A DNA stretch of 64,000 nucleotides from Ilumatobacteraceae bacterium (GCA_022843125.1 JALHOG010000017.1:1-64000); one strand, 5' to 3'. Counted from the first letter of the stretch, positions 1 to 8,779 are shown. The notes: generated by a model from the sequence alone, not told the origin. Made by a program: numbers and translations.

Positions 1-118
1 GTTGGTCGTTGATCCAGATGGTGACGGTGTTGTCGGCGGTGCTGGTGAACCTCCAGGTGCCGGAGGTGGGGATGGTGACGGTGCCGGTGTAGCGGACGCT
101 GAACGCTTCACCCATGCC
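1..118. repeat. Direct repeat copy A (identical to 703-820, offset 702 bp)
   Basis: 118 nt identical by eye between 1-118 and 703-820; 702 bp = 234 codons, in frame, inside the PA14 domains. Confidence 0.9.
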
Positions 119-1321
119 GATGCCGGTGAGTGGGGTGCCGAAGCCCCAGTTGGCGTTGGTGGGGCCGGTGTGGGTGATGGTTTGGATCGGGCTCGCGAAG
201 TTCGTCGAGTGGTAGATGGTGGCGGTGAGGCCGGTGGTGGCGGGTGTGGGTGCCGGGGTGACGGTGACGGGTGGCGAGGGTGGTGATCCGTCGAGGGTTG
301 CGGTGCAGGTGTAGGTGATGCCGGTGGTGAGTTGGTCGACGCCGATGAGCCAGGTCGGGGTGGTGGAGGTGCGGGTCGGTTGGCCGGGGGCGGTGCAGGT
401 GAGTGTGGTGGCGGTGCTGCCGAGGATCTTGGGGTGTGTCGGCGTGGGGGTGACGTTGAACGACGCGGTGGTCGCGGTGGTGGTGTCGAGTGCGAGTGTC
501 GGTGCCGGCGGTGTGGTGGTGACGGTGGGGATGGTGGCGGTGGTGAGTGCGGTGGCGGGGATGGTGGTTGGGGTGGTGGTGCCGGGTGGGGTCCAGGTGA
601 GGGTCCAGCTGGCGGCGTGGCTGACTTCGGTGAAGTCGATGCGCAGGGGGTAGGTGCCGGCGGCGATGGTGGCGGTTGCGGTTGCGTTGTTGGTGAGGAG
701 GCGTTGGTCGTTGATCCAGATGGTGACGGTGTTGTCGGCGGTGCTGGTGAACCTCCAGGTGCCGGAGGTGGGGATGGTGACGGTGCCGGTGTAGCGGACG
801 CTGAACGCTTCACCCATGCCCGGGAGCGGAGTGCCGAAGCCCCAGTTCGCGCTTGCAGCGGTGGTGTGCGTGATGGTCTGGAGCGGATTCGTGAAGTTCG
901 ACGAGTTGAACACTTCCGCTGTGAGACCGGGCGTCCCGAGATCGACCGTCGAGCACTCGAGGCGGGGTGGCCCCTCCCCGTTGCCGTACCACATGAGCGT
1001 CCAGTCGCTCCCGGTCAGCGCGAGGCCCCCGGCCGCCGGGGTGACCCCCTGCGACCCTTGAAGCGCGCCGGAGCCGAGGAGATCGGAGAACGAGGCCGGC
1101 ATCGAACCGGTCGTCGTGCGGTGAACCAGCACTGCAGCCCGAGCTGCGTCTGCCGACGCGGTGCACCCCGCGGTCGAGCCCTGCTCGACCAGTCGGCCGA
1201 CGCCCACGACGACGACTGCAGCCAGCACGCCGGTGAGCACGATCGCGATCACGATCTCGACGAGGGTGAAGCCACGGTCGCGCACCTGCGACGCGTGCCG
1301 TCCGCCCCAGTTCGCTGTCAT
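1..1321 (-). CDS. Prepilin-type N-terminal segment followed by tandem PA14-like domains (C-terminus truncated by window edge)
   Basis: Reverse-strand translation from ATG at 1321: MTANWGGRHASQVRDRGFTLVEIVIAIVLTGVLAAVVVVGVGRLVEQG..., then PA14-like blocks (GLTAEVFNSSNFTNPLQTITHT..EAFSVRYTGTVTIPTSGTWRFTSTADNTVTIWINDQ). Frame open to position 1; absent from the ORF track because it runs off the edge. Confidence 0.85.
   Translation of the reverse strand, partial: MTANWGGRHASQVRDRGFTLVEIVIAIVLTGVLAAVVVVGVGRLVEQGSTAGCTASADAARAAVLVHRTTTGSMPASFSDLLGSGALQGSQGVTPAAGGLALTGSDWTLMWYGNGEGPPRLECSTVDLGTPGLTAEVFNSSNFTNPLQTITHTTAASANWGFGTPLPGMGEAFSVRYTGTVTIPTSGTWRFTSTADNTVTIWINDQRLLTNNATATATIAAGTYPLRIDFTEVSHAASWTLTWTPPGTTTPTTIPATALTTATIPTVTTTPPAPTLALDTTTATTASFNVTPTPTHPKILGSTATTLTCTAPGQPTRTSTTPTWLIGVDQLTTGITYTCTATLDGSPPSPPVTVTPAPTPATTGLTATIYHSTNFASPIQTITHTGPTNANWGFGTPLTGIGMGEAFSVRYTGTVTIPTSGTWRFTSTADNTVTIWINDQ
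703..820. repeat. Direct repeat copy B of PA14-encoding sequence
   Basis: See 1-118. Confidence 0.9.
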
Positions 1322-1373
1322 GCCGTTGGACCGTCCGGGACAACCGGCCCAGTGCAATCAGCGCCGACCGGCC

Positions 1374-1577
1374 TCAGCGGAACAGCGCGGCGAACAGCGT
1401 GGAGATCGCTTGCGGACGTCGGCCGCCTGCCGGCGGATGTCGAACCCGCCGACCAGGGTGAACGGGTGACCGCGGCGTCACCAGATCGCGTGGATGTCGT
1501 ACTGCGTGACGTGGCTGTCGAGCGTCCGGCGACTGGACGGCCCAGATCAGCGCGTGCGTGTCGAGCAGCAGTTTCAT
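1374..1577 (-). pseudogene. Degenerate VapC-like PIN-domain toxin
   Basis: MKLLLDTHALIWAVQSP PIN N-terminus, then loss of similarity; another frame ends LDSHVTQYDIHAIW* (1478-1530), resembling a PIN C-terminus. Only 67 codons in total. Confidence 0.6.
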
Positions 1578-1708
1578 CGCGGGAACACCGGCGGATCGAA
1601 CATGTCGGCGATCTCGTCGTCGCCCCAACGCAGATCGTCGACGCTCGGCGCGTCGACGTCGGGGCGGGCACCCAGACCGAGCTCGGTTGTGACTCGCACC
1701 CGACGCAT
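1574..1708 (-). CDS. Short VapB-like antitoxin or remnant (44 aa)
   Basis: MRRVRVTTELGLGARPDVDAPSVDDLRWGDDEIADMFDPPVFPR*; stop overlaps the vapC-like start (ATGA). Confidence 0.45.
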   Translation of the reverse strand: MRRVRVTTELGLGARPDVDAPSVDDLRWGDDEIADMFDPPVFPR

Positions 1709-1722
1709 CTAACTTGTGATGC
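1705..1722. promoter_or_regulatory. Inverted repeat GCATC-N8-GATGC between divergent vapB-like and padR genes
   Basis: gcatctaacttgtgatgc; lies directly between the two start codons. Confidence 0.4.
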
Positions 1723-2061
1723 ATGGTAGTGACGGGCGATCGGCGTACCCAGGTCCTCAAGGGCGCGCTCGATCTGTGCGTGCTGGCGGTGCTCGCCGAT
1801 GGGCCGGTCTACGGGTACGGCCTCGTGACGGCCCTCGAGGAACGCGGCCTGGCCCTGGTCGCCGAAGGCACGATCTACCCATTGCTCGGTCGACTCGAGA
1901 AGTCGGGCTTCGTGACGACCTATCGCGAGGCGTCGTCAGGCGGACCACCCCGGAAGTACTACCTCCTCACCGAGGCCGGCCGTCAGGAACTCGTCGACGC
2001 CGGCGCCGAGTGGCGAGCGGTCACCGCCGAGATCGACCGAGTGCTGGGGGTGCGGCGGTGA
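1723..2061 (+). CDS. PadR family transcriptional regulator
   Basis: MVVTGDRRTQVLKGALDLCVLAVLADGPVYGYGLVTALEERG..EGTIYPLLGRLEKSGFV: PadR wHTH pattern. Confidence 0.9.
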   Translation: MVVTGDRRTQVLKGALDLCVLAVLADGPVYGYGLVTALEERGLALVAEGTIYPLLGRLEKSGFVTTYREASSGGPPRKYYLLTEAGRQELVDAGAEWRAVTAEIDRVLGVRR

Positions 2062-2753
2062 CGCTCTCCGACGAGGCGTTCGAGGTGGTCGACGCCGTCC
2101 ACGAACACTGGGTACTCCAGGGGATCCGGGACGCCGCCGAGATGCGTGACGAGTTGGCCGACCATCTCGGGGCAGCGCTGCGTGACGGAAAGTCCATCGA
2201 CGATGTGACCGGCCCCGACCTCCAGGCGTTCGCCGACGCGTGGGCCGCGGAGCAGCGTCGCGACTCCAAGCTCTGGAAGTGGGGCGCGGTGGCGGGCGCG
2301 ATCGTGTTCGTCGTCGCGGCTCGGGTCGCTCTCGCGATCGTGGGTGAACGCTCGCTGGAGGTCCGCATCGACCTCGGCGGACTCGTGGTCGTCGCCTGGA
2401 TCGCCGCCGCGGCGCTGTTCCTCGTACCTCGCGGCCGGCTGACCTCCGCCGCCCGGCCTCGCTCGCGCCGGCGCACGTGGCTCCGCGACGCCATGGTGAT
2501 CACCACCGTCAGCCTCATCCTCTCGGTGGCACTCCGGCTGATGGACGCTCCGCAGCTCCACCTTCCGGCCTGGGTCAGCGTGCTCGCCGTCGCGCCGCTG
2601 GTGTTGCTCGTGGTGGCGCTGCTCGCGGTCGATCTCCCCGGGGTTCGGCGACTTCTGGGCATCGGTGATCGGGAGGTGTATCGGGCCGAGATGCGTCGAC
2701 GCCTGGATCAACACGACGAGTTCGAGCACCGATGGAAGCCCGGGCCGGACTGA
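2058..2753 (+). CDS. HAAS/DUF1700-like membrane protein co-translated with PadR
   Basis: GTG start overlapping the PadR stop (GTGA); N-terminal helical domain plus several TM segments. Confidence 0.7.
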   Translation: MTLSDEAFEVVDAVHEHWVLQGIRDAAEMRDELADHLGAALRDGKSIDDVTGPDLQAFADAWAAEQRRDSKLWKWGAVAGAIVFVVAARVALAIVGERSLEVRIDLGGLVVVAWIAAAALFLVPRGRLTSAARPRSRRRTWLRDAMVITTVSLILSVALRLMDAPQLHLPAWVSVLAVAPLVLLVVALLAVDLPGVRRLLGIGDREVYRAEMRRRLDQHDEFEHRWKPGPD

Positions 2754-2867
2754 CCGATCTGCTCGACGCCGCGGCCCGCGACGCCGTGTAGCGGTGGGGC
2801 CCCGACGGGGAGCGCGCAGCATTGCGATCTCATCCACCGTCGTGCGATTCGTCTATGGTGCGCGCTG

Positions 2868-3965
2868 ATGGATGCGATGACGATCGTCATGTTGATTGCA
2901 GGGCTGGTCCTGCTGGTAGCGGGGGCCGAGGGGTTGGTGCGGGGTGCCTCCCGGATCGCGTTGGCGGCGGGGATCTCTCCCCTCGTCGTCGGCCTCACCG
3001 TCGTGGCGTTCGGGACGAGTTCGCCCGAGATGGCAGTGAGCGTGTCCGCAGTTCGCGACGGAGCGTCCGACATCGCGATCGGCAACGTCGTGGGCAGCAA
3101 CACCTTCAACATCTTGTTCATCCTCGGCGTCTGCGCTCTGGTGTCTCCGTTGGTGATCTCGTGGCGCCTCGTGCGTCTCGAGGTGCCGTTGATGATCGCT
3201 GTCTCGATCCTGCTGTGGCTGTTCGTCCTCGACGGGGAGATCGCTCGCTGGGAAGCGGCCATCCTCTTCGCCGGAGTGATCGGCTACACGGTCTGGGCCA
3301 TTCGTGCCAGCCGGAAGGAGAGCGCTGCTGCACAGGAGATGTCGGCGCCCGGAGCCGAACCACCCGACACGGCATCGCCCTGGTACGTCAACGTCGGCTA
3401 CGTCGTGGGCGGCCTCGTGTTCCTGGTGATCGGCTCGAACTGGATGGTCGACAGCGCGGTCGAGATCGCCGAGACCTTCGGGCTCTCCGAACTCGTGATC
3501 GGGCTGACGATCGTGGCAGCGGGCACGTCGTTGCCCGAGCTGGCGACGTCGGTGCTCGCGACCATCAAGGGCGAGCGCGACATCGCTGTCGGCAACGTGG
3601 TCGGCAGCAACATCTTCAACATCCTCGGCGTGCTCGGGCTGTCGGGGCTGGTGGGCAAGAACGAACTCCAGGCCTCGTCGTTCGTCCAGGACGTCGACGT
3701 CCCGGTGATGATCCTCGTCGCGGCGATCTGCCTGCCCGTCTTCTTCTCCGGCCGCAACCTCATGCACCGCTACGAGGGCTTCGTCTTCGTTCTCGCCTAC
3801 GTGGTCTACGTCACCTATCTCGTGTGGAACTCGAGCGACGGTGGCGCACCGGGTTGGTACACCGACATCGTCTGGTTCGCTGCGGTGCCGCTGGCCGTCG
3901 TGGTGGTCCTGGTCACCGCCTGGCGCGACCGCCACCACCCCATCCCCGAGGAAGCACTGCGCTGA
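2868..3965 (+). CDS. Calcium/sodium antiporter (CaCA family, YrbG-like)
   Basis: Two alpha-repeat motifs GTSSPEMAVS..GNVVGSNTFNILFILG and GTSLPELATS..GNVVGSNIFNILGVLG. Confidence 0.95.
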   Translation: MDAMTIVMLIAGLVLLVAGAEGLVRGASRIALAAGISPLVVGLTVVAFGTSSPEMAVSVSAVRDGASDIAIGNVVGSNTFNILFILGVCALVSPLVISWRLVRLEVPLMIAVSILLWLFVLDGEIARWEAAILFAGVIGYTVWAIRASRKESAAAQEMSAPGAEPPDTASPWYVNVGYVVGGLVFLVIGSNWMVDSAVEIAETFGLSELVIGLTIVAAGTSLPELATSVLATIKGERDIAVGNVVGSNIFNILGVLGLSGLVGKNELQASSFVQDVDVPVMILVAAICLPVFFSGRNLMHRYEGFVFVLAYVVYVTYLVWNSSDGGAPGWYTDIVWFAAVPLAVVVVLVTAWRDRHHPIPEEALR

Positions 3966-4022
3966 TCGGCAACGCGCGCGGGCACACGTCACCGAGGTGA
4001 CCGACCGCGTTGCGGCGGGTGT

Positions 4023-5357
4023 TCAGCGAACCAGCGCGACGATCTCTCGGGCGAGCAGGTCGAGATCTGCGCCGTCCTGCAGGAAGGCCTGGTTCCACGC
4101 CCTGGCCATCGCGAAATCGATGCCGGGGCACACCATGGCGAAGGTGCCGTAGAAACCGGCGTGCCCGAAGCACTCGACACCGTCGAACTCGAGGCGGTAC
4201 AGGCCTGACGCCGCACCGACCGCTGCGCCGGGCGACGTGACTGCGGACATCCGGTCGAAGCTCTCGGCGTCGTCGAAGAGGCCGCCGGTGCCGAGTGCGT
4301 GGAAGAAGCGTGCGGTCTCGGGCATCGAGGCCACGAGGCCACCACCGCCGTAGAGGTCGATGGTCGGGCTGGCGTTGCGCGCGTCGAACGTGGCGAAGTA
4401 CTGCCCGGCCCGGGGCCCGGCTCCGGCTGGTGTCGGCTCCAGGACCTCGAAGTGCGTGGTGTCCGGCCCGAAGATGTTCCTCCCGATGAGCGACCGCATC
4501 GCGTCGCCCAATCCCAGACCCTGGCTGCGTTCGAGCAGGTCGCCGAGCAGGATGTAGTTGGTGTCGGAGTAGTGGTACTCCTCGCCGGGTGCGGCCATCG
4601 GGTCGTAGTTGTCGACGGCGAACCGCACCTGCTCCTCCCGCGTCCACTCCCGGAGCGGATCGGCGATGTTGCTCGCCGAGTACGGCGACGCCGCGTAATC
4701 GGAGCTCCCCGCATAGTCGGCGATGCCACTGGTGTGCGTCATCATCTGGCCGACGGTGATCGCATCGACGTCGTACCCGTCGGAGCGGAGCAGATCGAGG
4801 AGGTCGGGGCTCACACCGGCATCGGCGATGGAGTCGTCGAGCGCGATCGATCCCGATTCGACGAGGCGGAACGTCGCAGCGGCGACGTAGGTCTTCGTGA
4901 CGCTGGTGAGCCGGACGGTGGAGGTGGCGGTCAGCGGGGCGCCGCCGCCGTCGAGCAGCTCGGTGCCGACGGCAACCGTCAGGTCGAGCCCACGGCTCGG
5001 CCGGAGCACCGACACGATCTGGCCGGGAGCGTTCCCCAGACGCAGGAGGTCGGCGGCGACCAGCTCGGTCAACTGTTCCTCGGTGACCGGGCTCTCGGGC
5101 GGTGTCGTAGATGCGGACGGCACGGTCAGCTCGGCGACGGTGGCCGGCGCGACGTTCGATGCCGGCGGAGCGGCCGTGGTTGGGGCCGGCGCGGGTGTCG
5201 GCTCCGGCGGATCGGTGGCGACAGCGGCCGTCGCAGCCGGACTGTCGGCGGTTTCGGAGGCGCCCGAACAGCCCGCGGCCACGAGGCCGACGAGCACGAT
5301 GGCCGGCACGACTCGGCGCCGAGCGCGACCAGCGAATGCTGCGGTGACCCCTTCCAC
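4023..5357 (-). CDS. Serine hydrolase (beta-lactamase class C-like), lipoprotein
   Basis: GTG start, lipobox LVGLVAAGC; TSVTKTYVAAATFRLVESG (SxxK), YHYSDTNYILLGDLLE (YxN-like). Confidence 0.85.
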   Translation of the reverse strand: MEGVTAAFAGRARRRVVPAIVLVGLVAAGCSGASETADSPAATAAVATDPPEPTPAPAPTTAAPPASNVAPATVAELTVPSASTTPPESPVTEEQLTELVAADLLRLGNAPGQIVSVLRPSRGLDLTVAVGTELLDGGGAPLTATSTVRLTSVTKTYVAAATFRLVESGSIALDDSIADAGVSPDLLDLLRSDGYDVDAITVGQMMTHTSGIADYAGSSDYAASPYSASNIADPLREWTREEQVRFAVDNYDPMAAPGEEYHYSDTNYILLGDLLERSQGLGLGDAMRSLIGRNIFGPDTTHFEVLEPTPAGAGPRAGQYFATFDARNASPTIDLYGGGGLVASMPETARFFHALGTGGLFDDAESFDRMSAVTSPGAAVGAASGLYRLEFDGVECFGHAGFYGTFAMVCPGIDFAMARAWNQAFLQDGADLDLLAREIVALVR

Positions 5358-5435
5358 GGCGCAGGATCCTTGCACAGCAGTGCTTCCGCAGAACGTCGGG
5401 GAGGCGAGCGCGTCGGCAGACTGGTACGCGTGTCG

Positions 5436-6230
5436 ATGAGCGCCTCGTTCGGTGAGCGGATCAACGGATATCGATTGGAGTTCGACGATGACTTCGACGG
5501 TGACCGGCTCGACGAGTCGAGCTGGCTGCCGTACTACCTGCCGCACTGGGCGGGACGCGAGGTGTCGCGGGCGCGCCACCGCGTCAGCGACAGCCGGCTG
5601 CAGCTGTTCATCGCCGACGATCAGCCCGCCTGGAAGCCTGAACTCGACCCCCGGATGCGGGTGTCGTCGATCCAGACCGGCTGCTTCGCCGGTCCCCTCG
5701 GTTCGACGATCGGACAGCACCGCACGAACGACCTGCTCCGGGTGGTCGAGGAGCAGGCGCCGGTCCAGCTGTTCACCCCGTTGTTCGGCGCGATCGAGAT
5801 CCGGGTCCGCTGGCGTCCGGTGCCCGATCAGATGGTCGCGCTGTGGATGATCGGCCTCGAGGATCGTCCGGAGCGGAGCGCGGAGATCTGCGTCTTCGAG
5901 ATCTTCGGGAACGACGCGACGGGTGCGGGGGCGGATGCAGGTGTGCTCATGGGATGCGGTCTCCATCCGTTCGGCGATCCGACGATCGTCGACGACTTCG
6001 AGCAGGTACCCGTCGGCATCGACGTGGCCGAGTGGCACGACTACGCCGTGGTGTGGACCCCGCACGACGTCACGTTCTTCGTCGACGGCCGACCCATCAA
6101 ACACGTCGATCAGGCGCCGACGTACTCGATGCAGCTGATGTTGAACATCTACGACTTCGGGGCGTTCACGCGCGGTCGCGACGCGCCCTTCGAGATCGAA
6201 CGCGTCCGACACCACCAGCTTCCCGAGTGA
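5436..6230 (+). CDS. Glycoside hydrolase family 16-like protein
   Basis: LEFDDDFDGDRLDESSWLPYY..., RSAEICVFEIFG at the catalytic-motif position, VGIDVAEWHDYAVVWTPHDVTFFVDGRP. Confidence 0.75.
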   Translation: MSASFGERINGYRLEFDDDFDGDRLDESSWLPYYLPHWAGREVSRARHRVSDSRLQLFIADDQPAWKPELDPRMRVSSIQTGCFAGPLGSTIGQHRTNDLLRVVEEQAPVQLFTPLFGAIEIRVRWRPVPDQMVALWMIGLEDRPERSAEICVFEIFGNDATGAGADAGVLMGCGLHPFGDPTIVDDFEQVPVGIDVAEWHDYAVVWTPHDVTFFVDGRPIKHVDQAPTYSMQLMLNIYDFGAFTRGRDAPFEIERVRHHQLPE

Positions 6231-6249
6231 ACCCGGCTGGCGCAGCTGC

Positions 6250-6810
6250 CTACAGCACGCGGCGGGGGATCGGGAGGTGTTCGCGCAGCCGGGTGAACGC
6301 CAGTTCCGCCCGGGAGAGGGCCTTGGTGTTGTCGAAGCCCTTGATCTCGTCGGGCACGAGGGTGATCAGGGTCATGCCGGTCGCCTCGTACAGGTCGCGG
6401 GTCATCCGGTCGTACGCCGCTGCACCGAGGCGACCGAAGTAGCGGACGGCCATCCCGTCGGTCGGATCGTCGGCATGCCCGTCGAGCGGCCGGACCGACG
6501 CGGTCCCGTCGACGATGACGGCGCGGTAGGGCGGCCGTTCGTCCTGGATCGTCAGGCTGATCCTCGGGTTGCGTTCGATCGCCCGGTGCTTGGGCCCGTT
6601 CGTGGTCGTGCTCATGTGGAAGGCGCCATCGCTGTGTGTGAACCAGATCGGCACCTGGTTGGGGCGGCCGTCGGAGCGGACGTACGCGAGGACGGCCACG
6701 CGGCGCTGCTCGACGAAGTCGACGATGTCGTCGGGGTCGAAGGCCGGTTGTCCGCCGAGCGCCCTGAACGGGAGCTGGTCGAGTGGGATCGGTGTGGAGG
6801 TGTTCGTCAC
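6250..6810 (-). CDS. Pyridoxamine 5'-phosphate oxidase-like flavin/F420-binding protein
   Basis: VAVLAYVRSDGRPNQVPIWFTHSDGAFHMSTTTNGPKHRAIERNPRISLTIQDE. Confidence 0.85.
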   Translation of the reverse strand: MTNTSTPIPLDQLPFRALGGQPAFDPDDIVDFVEQRRVAVLAYVRSDGRPNQVPIWFTHSDGAFHMSTTTNGPKHRAIERNPRISLTIQDERPPYRAVIVDGTASVRPLDGHADDPTDGMAVRYFGRLGAAAYDRMTRDLYEATGMTLITLVPDEIKGFDNTKALSRAELAFTRLREHLPIPRRVL

Positions 6811-6820
6811 CCAGCCAGCC

Positions 6821-6855
6821 TAGGTCGTTGACCTAGGAAATAGGTCAACGACCTA
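6821..6855. promoter_or_regulatory. Paired palindromic operators TAGGTCGTTGACCTA / TAGGTCAACGACCTA
   Basis: 6821-6835 and 6841-6855; each is TAGGTC-N3-GACCTA and the two are exact reverse complements; in a divergent promoter next to tetR. Confidence 0.85.
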
Positions 6856-6885
6856 ATCCATCCGACCTCGACCTACACTCCGCGG

Positions 6886-7449
6886 ATGGCCAGGACGTCC
6901 AGAGCCGACGAGATCGTCGCCGTCGCTGCCGGCGTGCTCGAACGCGAGGGGCTCGACCGGTTCGTGATGCGGGGCATCGCCGACCGTGCCGACATGAAGC
7001 TCGGCAACCTCCAGTACTACTTCCCCACGCGGGACGACCTTCTCGAGGCGGTGGTGCGTCACGAGTTCTCCCAGGACCTCGCGGCCATCGACAGCAGCGC
7101 AACCGAAGCTCCCGATCGTCGGCTCGCGCGCATCGTCCGCACGCTCACCGCGCGCTGGTCGCTCCGCAACGGCAGCGTGTACCTCCCGATCGCGGTCCTC
7201 GCCCTGCACGACGCACGACTCCGGCAGGCCCTGTCCGAGATCTACGCGACGTTCCACGAGATGATGTCCGACGCCGTCAGGGAGATCGATCCGTCCGCTA
7301 CGCCTGACATCGCGCGGCGGCGCGCCTTCCTGATGACGTCGCTGCTGGACGGAGCGTCGCTCCAACCGGGCCGTGACGACCCTGCGATCCGTGACGCGCT
7401 CGTCGACGATCTCGAGCGGCTGACGCTCGCCATCGCCACGGGTTCGTGA
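6886..7449 (+). CDS. TetR/AcrR family regulator
   Basis: ADEIVAVAAGVLEREGLDRFVMRGIADRADMKLGNLQYYFPTRDDLL. Confidence 0.92.
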   Translation: MARTSRADEIVAVAAGVLEREGLDRFVMRGIADRADMKLGNLQYYFPTRDDLLEAVVRHEFSQDLAAIDSSATEAPDRRLARIVRTLTARWSLRNGSVYLPIAVLALHDARLRQALSEIYATFHEMMSDAVREIDPSATPDIARRRAFLMTSLLDGASLQPGRDDPAIRDALVDDLERLTLAIATGS

Positions 7450-7471
7450 AACGCCTGGCCCCGCGGTCGGA

Positions 7472-8047
7472 TCAGCGGGGCGGCGTGCCGGACGCTGTAC
7501 GCCACCGGCTCGTGATCGATCGGGACACCGTGTGGACCGGCCGTGGGTCGCGCTGCGCCCGGGCCAGGATGAGCGCTCCCTCCAGTGCGGACAGCACCAG
7601 CACGGCCTCGGCTGCTGGGTCGTCGACCACACCGTCATCGGCCATCCGTTGCTCGAGGAGTTCCAGCCAGCGGTCGTAGCCCGAGCGGACGGCGACGCGC
7701 ACCGCATCGTGCTCGGTGCCGGCGTCGAGTACTGCGGTGGCGAGTGCGCACCCGCGCTGGAAGTCTGAGTCCTCGAGCCGGGCCGCCAGCACGGCCGCAA
7801 AGGCGGCCACCGCTGTCGCTGCGTCGGGCGAGCTGCTCAGCAGGTGTTCGATCAGTCGGGCGATCTGGGTGGCGCGGTCGCGCAGGGCCTCGACCGCCAG
7901 CTCCTCCTTGCCGCCCGGGAAGTGGAAGTACATCGAGCCCTTGGTCGCACCACTCGCCTCGATGATCTCGGAGACGCCGACGCCCGCATACCCGCGTCTC
8001 TGCAGGAGGTCGGCCGCGACGGCGACGAGCCGCTCGCGAGTCGACAT
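7472..8047 (-). CDS. TetR family regulator
   Basis: MSTRERLVAVAADLLQRRGYAGVGVSEIIEASGATKGSMYFHFPGGKEEL; the ORF extends upstream to 8170 but HTH spacing favours the start at 8047. Confidence 0.9.
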   Translation of the reverse strand: MSTRERLVAVAADLLQRRGYAGVGVSEIIEASGATKGSMYFHFPGGKEELAVEALRDRATQIARLIEHLLSSSPDAATAVAAFAAVLAARLEDSDFQRGCALATAVLDAGTEHDAVRVAVRSGYDRWLELLEQRMADDGVVDDPAAEAVLVLSALEGALILARAQRDPRPVHTVSRSITSRWRTASGTPPR

Positions 8048-8168
8048 CCGTTCGAGGTCAGACCCATCGGTCCACGCTGATGCGCTCGCAGGCCGGGTCG
8101 GTGTCTCGCGTGACCGCCTCGACCCCATCGCGACTGGTTTCGAGGTTGCCATCGAACACAGGGTAGTC

Positions 8169-8188
8169 ACTAGACCGATCGGTCTAGT
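8169..8188. promoter_or_regulatory. Perfect 20-bp palindrome ACTAGACCGATCGGTCTAGT, probable TetR operator
   Basis: Located between divergent tetR (8047) and the SRPBCC gene (8243). Confidence 0.85.
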
Positions 8189-8242
8189 AGGGTCAGCTCA
8201 CAGCGCTCGGCCGGCCAGGTCGGGCCGATCCGAAGGAGCGAG

Positions 8243-8734
8243 ATGGACAACAGCCCAGCACCACTGATCGAGACCTCGGTCGACGTCGACGCCTCGCCCG
8301 ACGTCGTGTGGTCGCTCGTCGGTGATCCGACGGCCTCCGCCCGGTGGAGTCCGCACGTCGACGAGATCGTCGTCACCACCGACGGGCCGATCGGTGTCGG
8401 CACCCGCACCACCAATCACAACCGCATCGGTGAACTCATGTGGGACACGCACGCCGAGATCATCGAGTACACCCCGCCCGCTGCGTTCGCCTTCCGCATG
8501 AAGGGCAGCCGCGCCGTCTGGTCGTTCCGGCTCTCCCCGCTCGGCCCCGACCGTTGCCGCGTCACCCACACCCGCACGGCACCCGACGGCATCAGCGAGC
8601 CGGCGCTCGAGCTCGAAGCTGCCGTGTTCGGCAGCGTCGCAGCGTTCGAGTCACTGCTCGCCGACGGTATGACCCAGACGCTCGCGCAGCTTCGCTCGGA
8701 CGCGGAGCGGCTCACTGCCGACCCGCAGCGGTGA
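8243..8734 (+). CDS. SRPBCC (polyketide cyclase/dehydrase-like) family protein
   Basis: IETSVDVDASPDVVWSLVGDPTASARWSPHVDEI. Confidence 0.85.
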   Translation: MDNSPAPLIETSVDVDASPDVVWSLVGDPTASARWSPHVDEIVVTTDGPIGVGTRTTNHNRIGELMWDTHAEIIEYTPPAAFAFRMKGSRAVWSFRLSPLGPDRCRVTHTRTAPDGISEPALELEAAVFGSVAAFESLLADGMTQTLAQLRSDAERLTADPQR

Positions 8735-8779
8735 CGGAGTCCCGGCTGCGCCCGTAGGGTGACCCCGCCAGGAGGCCAC

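Noticed and set aside
332-1729. 465-aa + strand ORF
   Set aside because: Arg/Gly-rich shadow of the minus-strand prepilin-PA14 gene; no recognisable domains.
4299-5435. N-terminal part of the 643-aa + strand ORF 4299-6230
   Set aside because: Antisense to the serine hydrolase; only 5436-6230 is coding-like (GH16).
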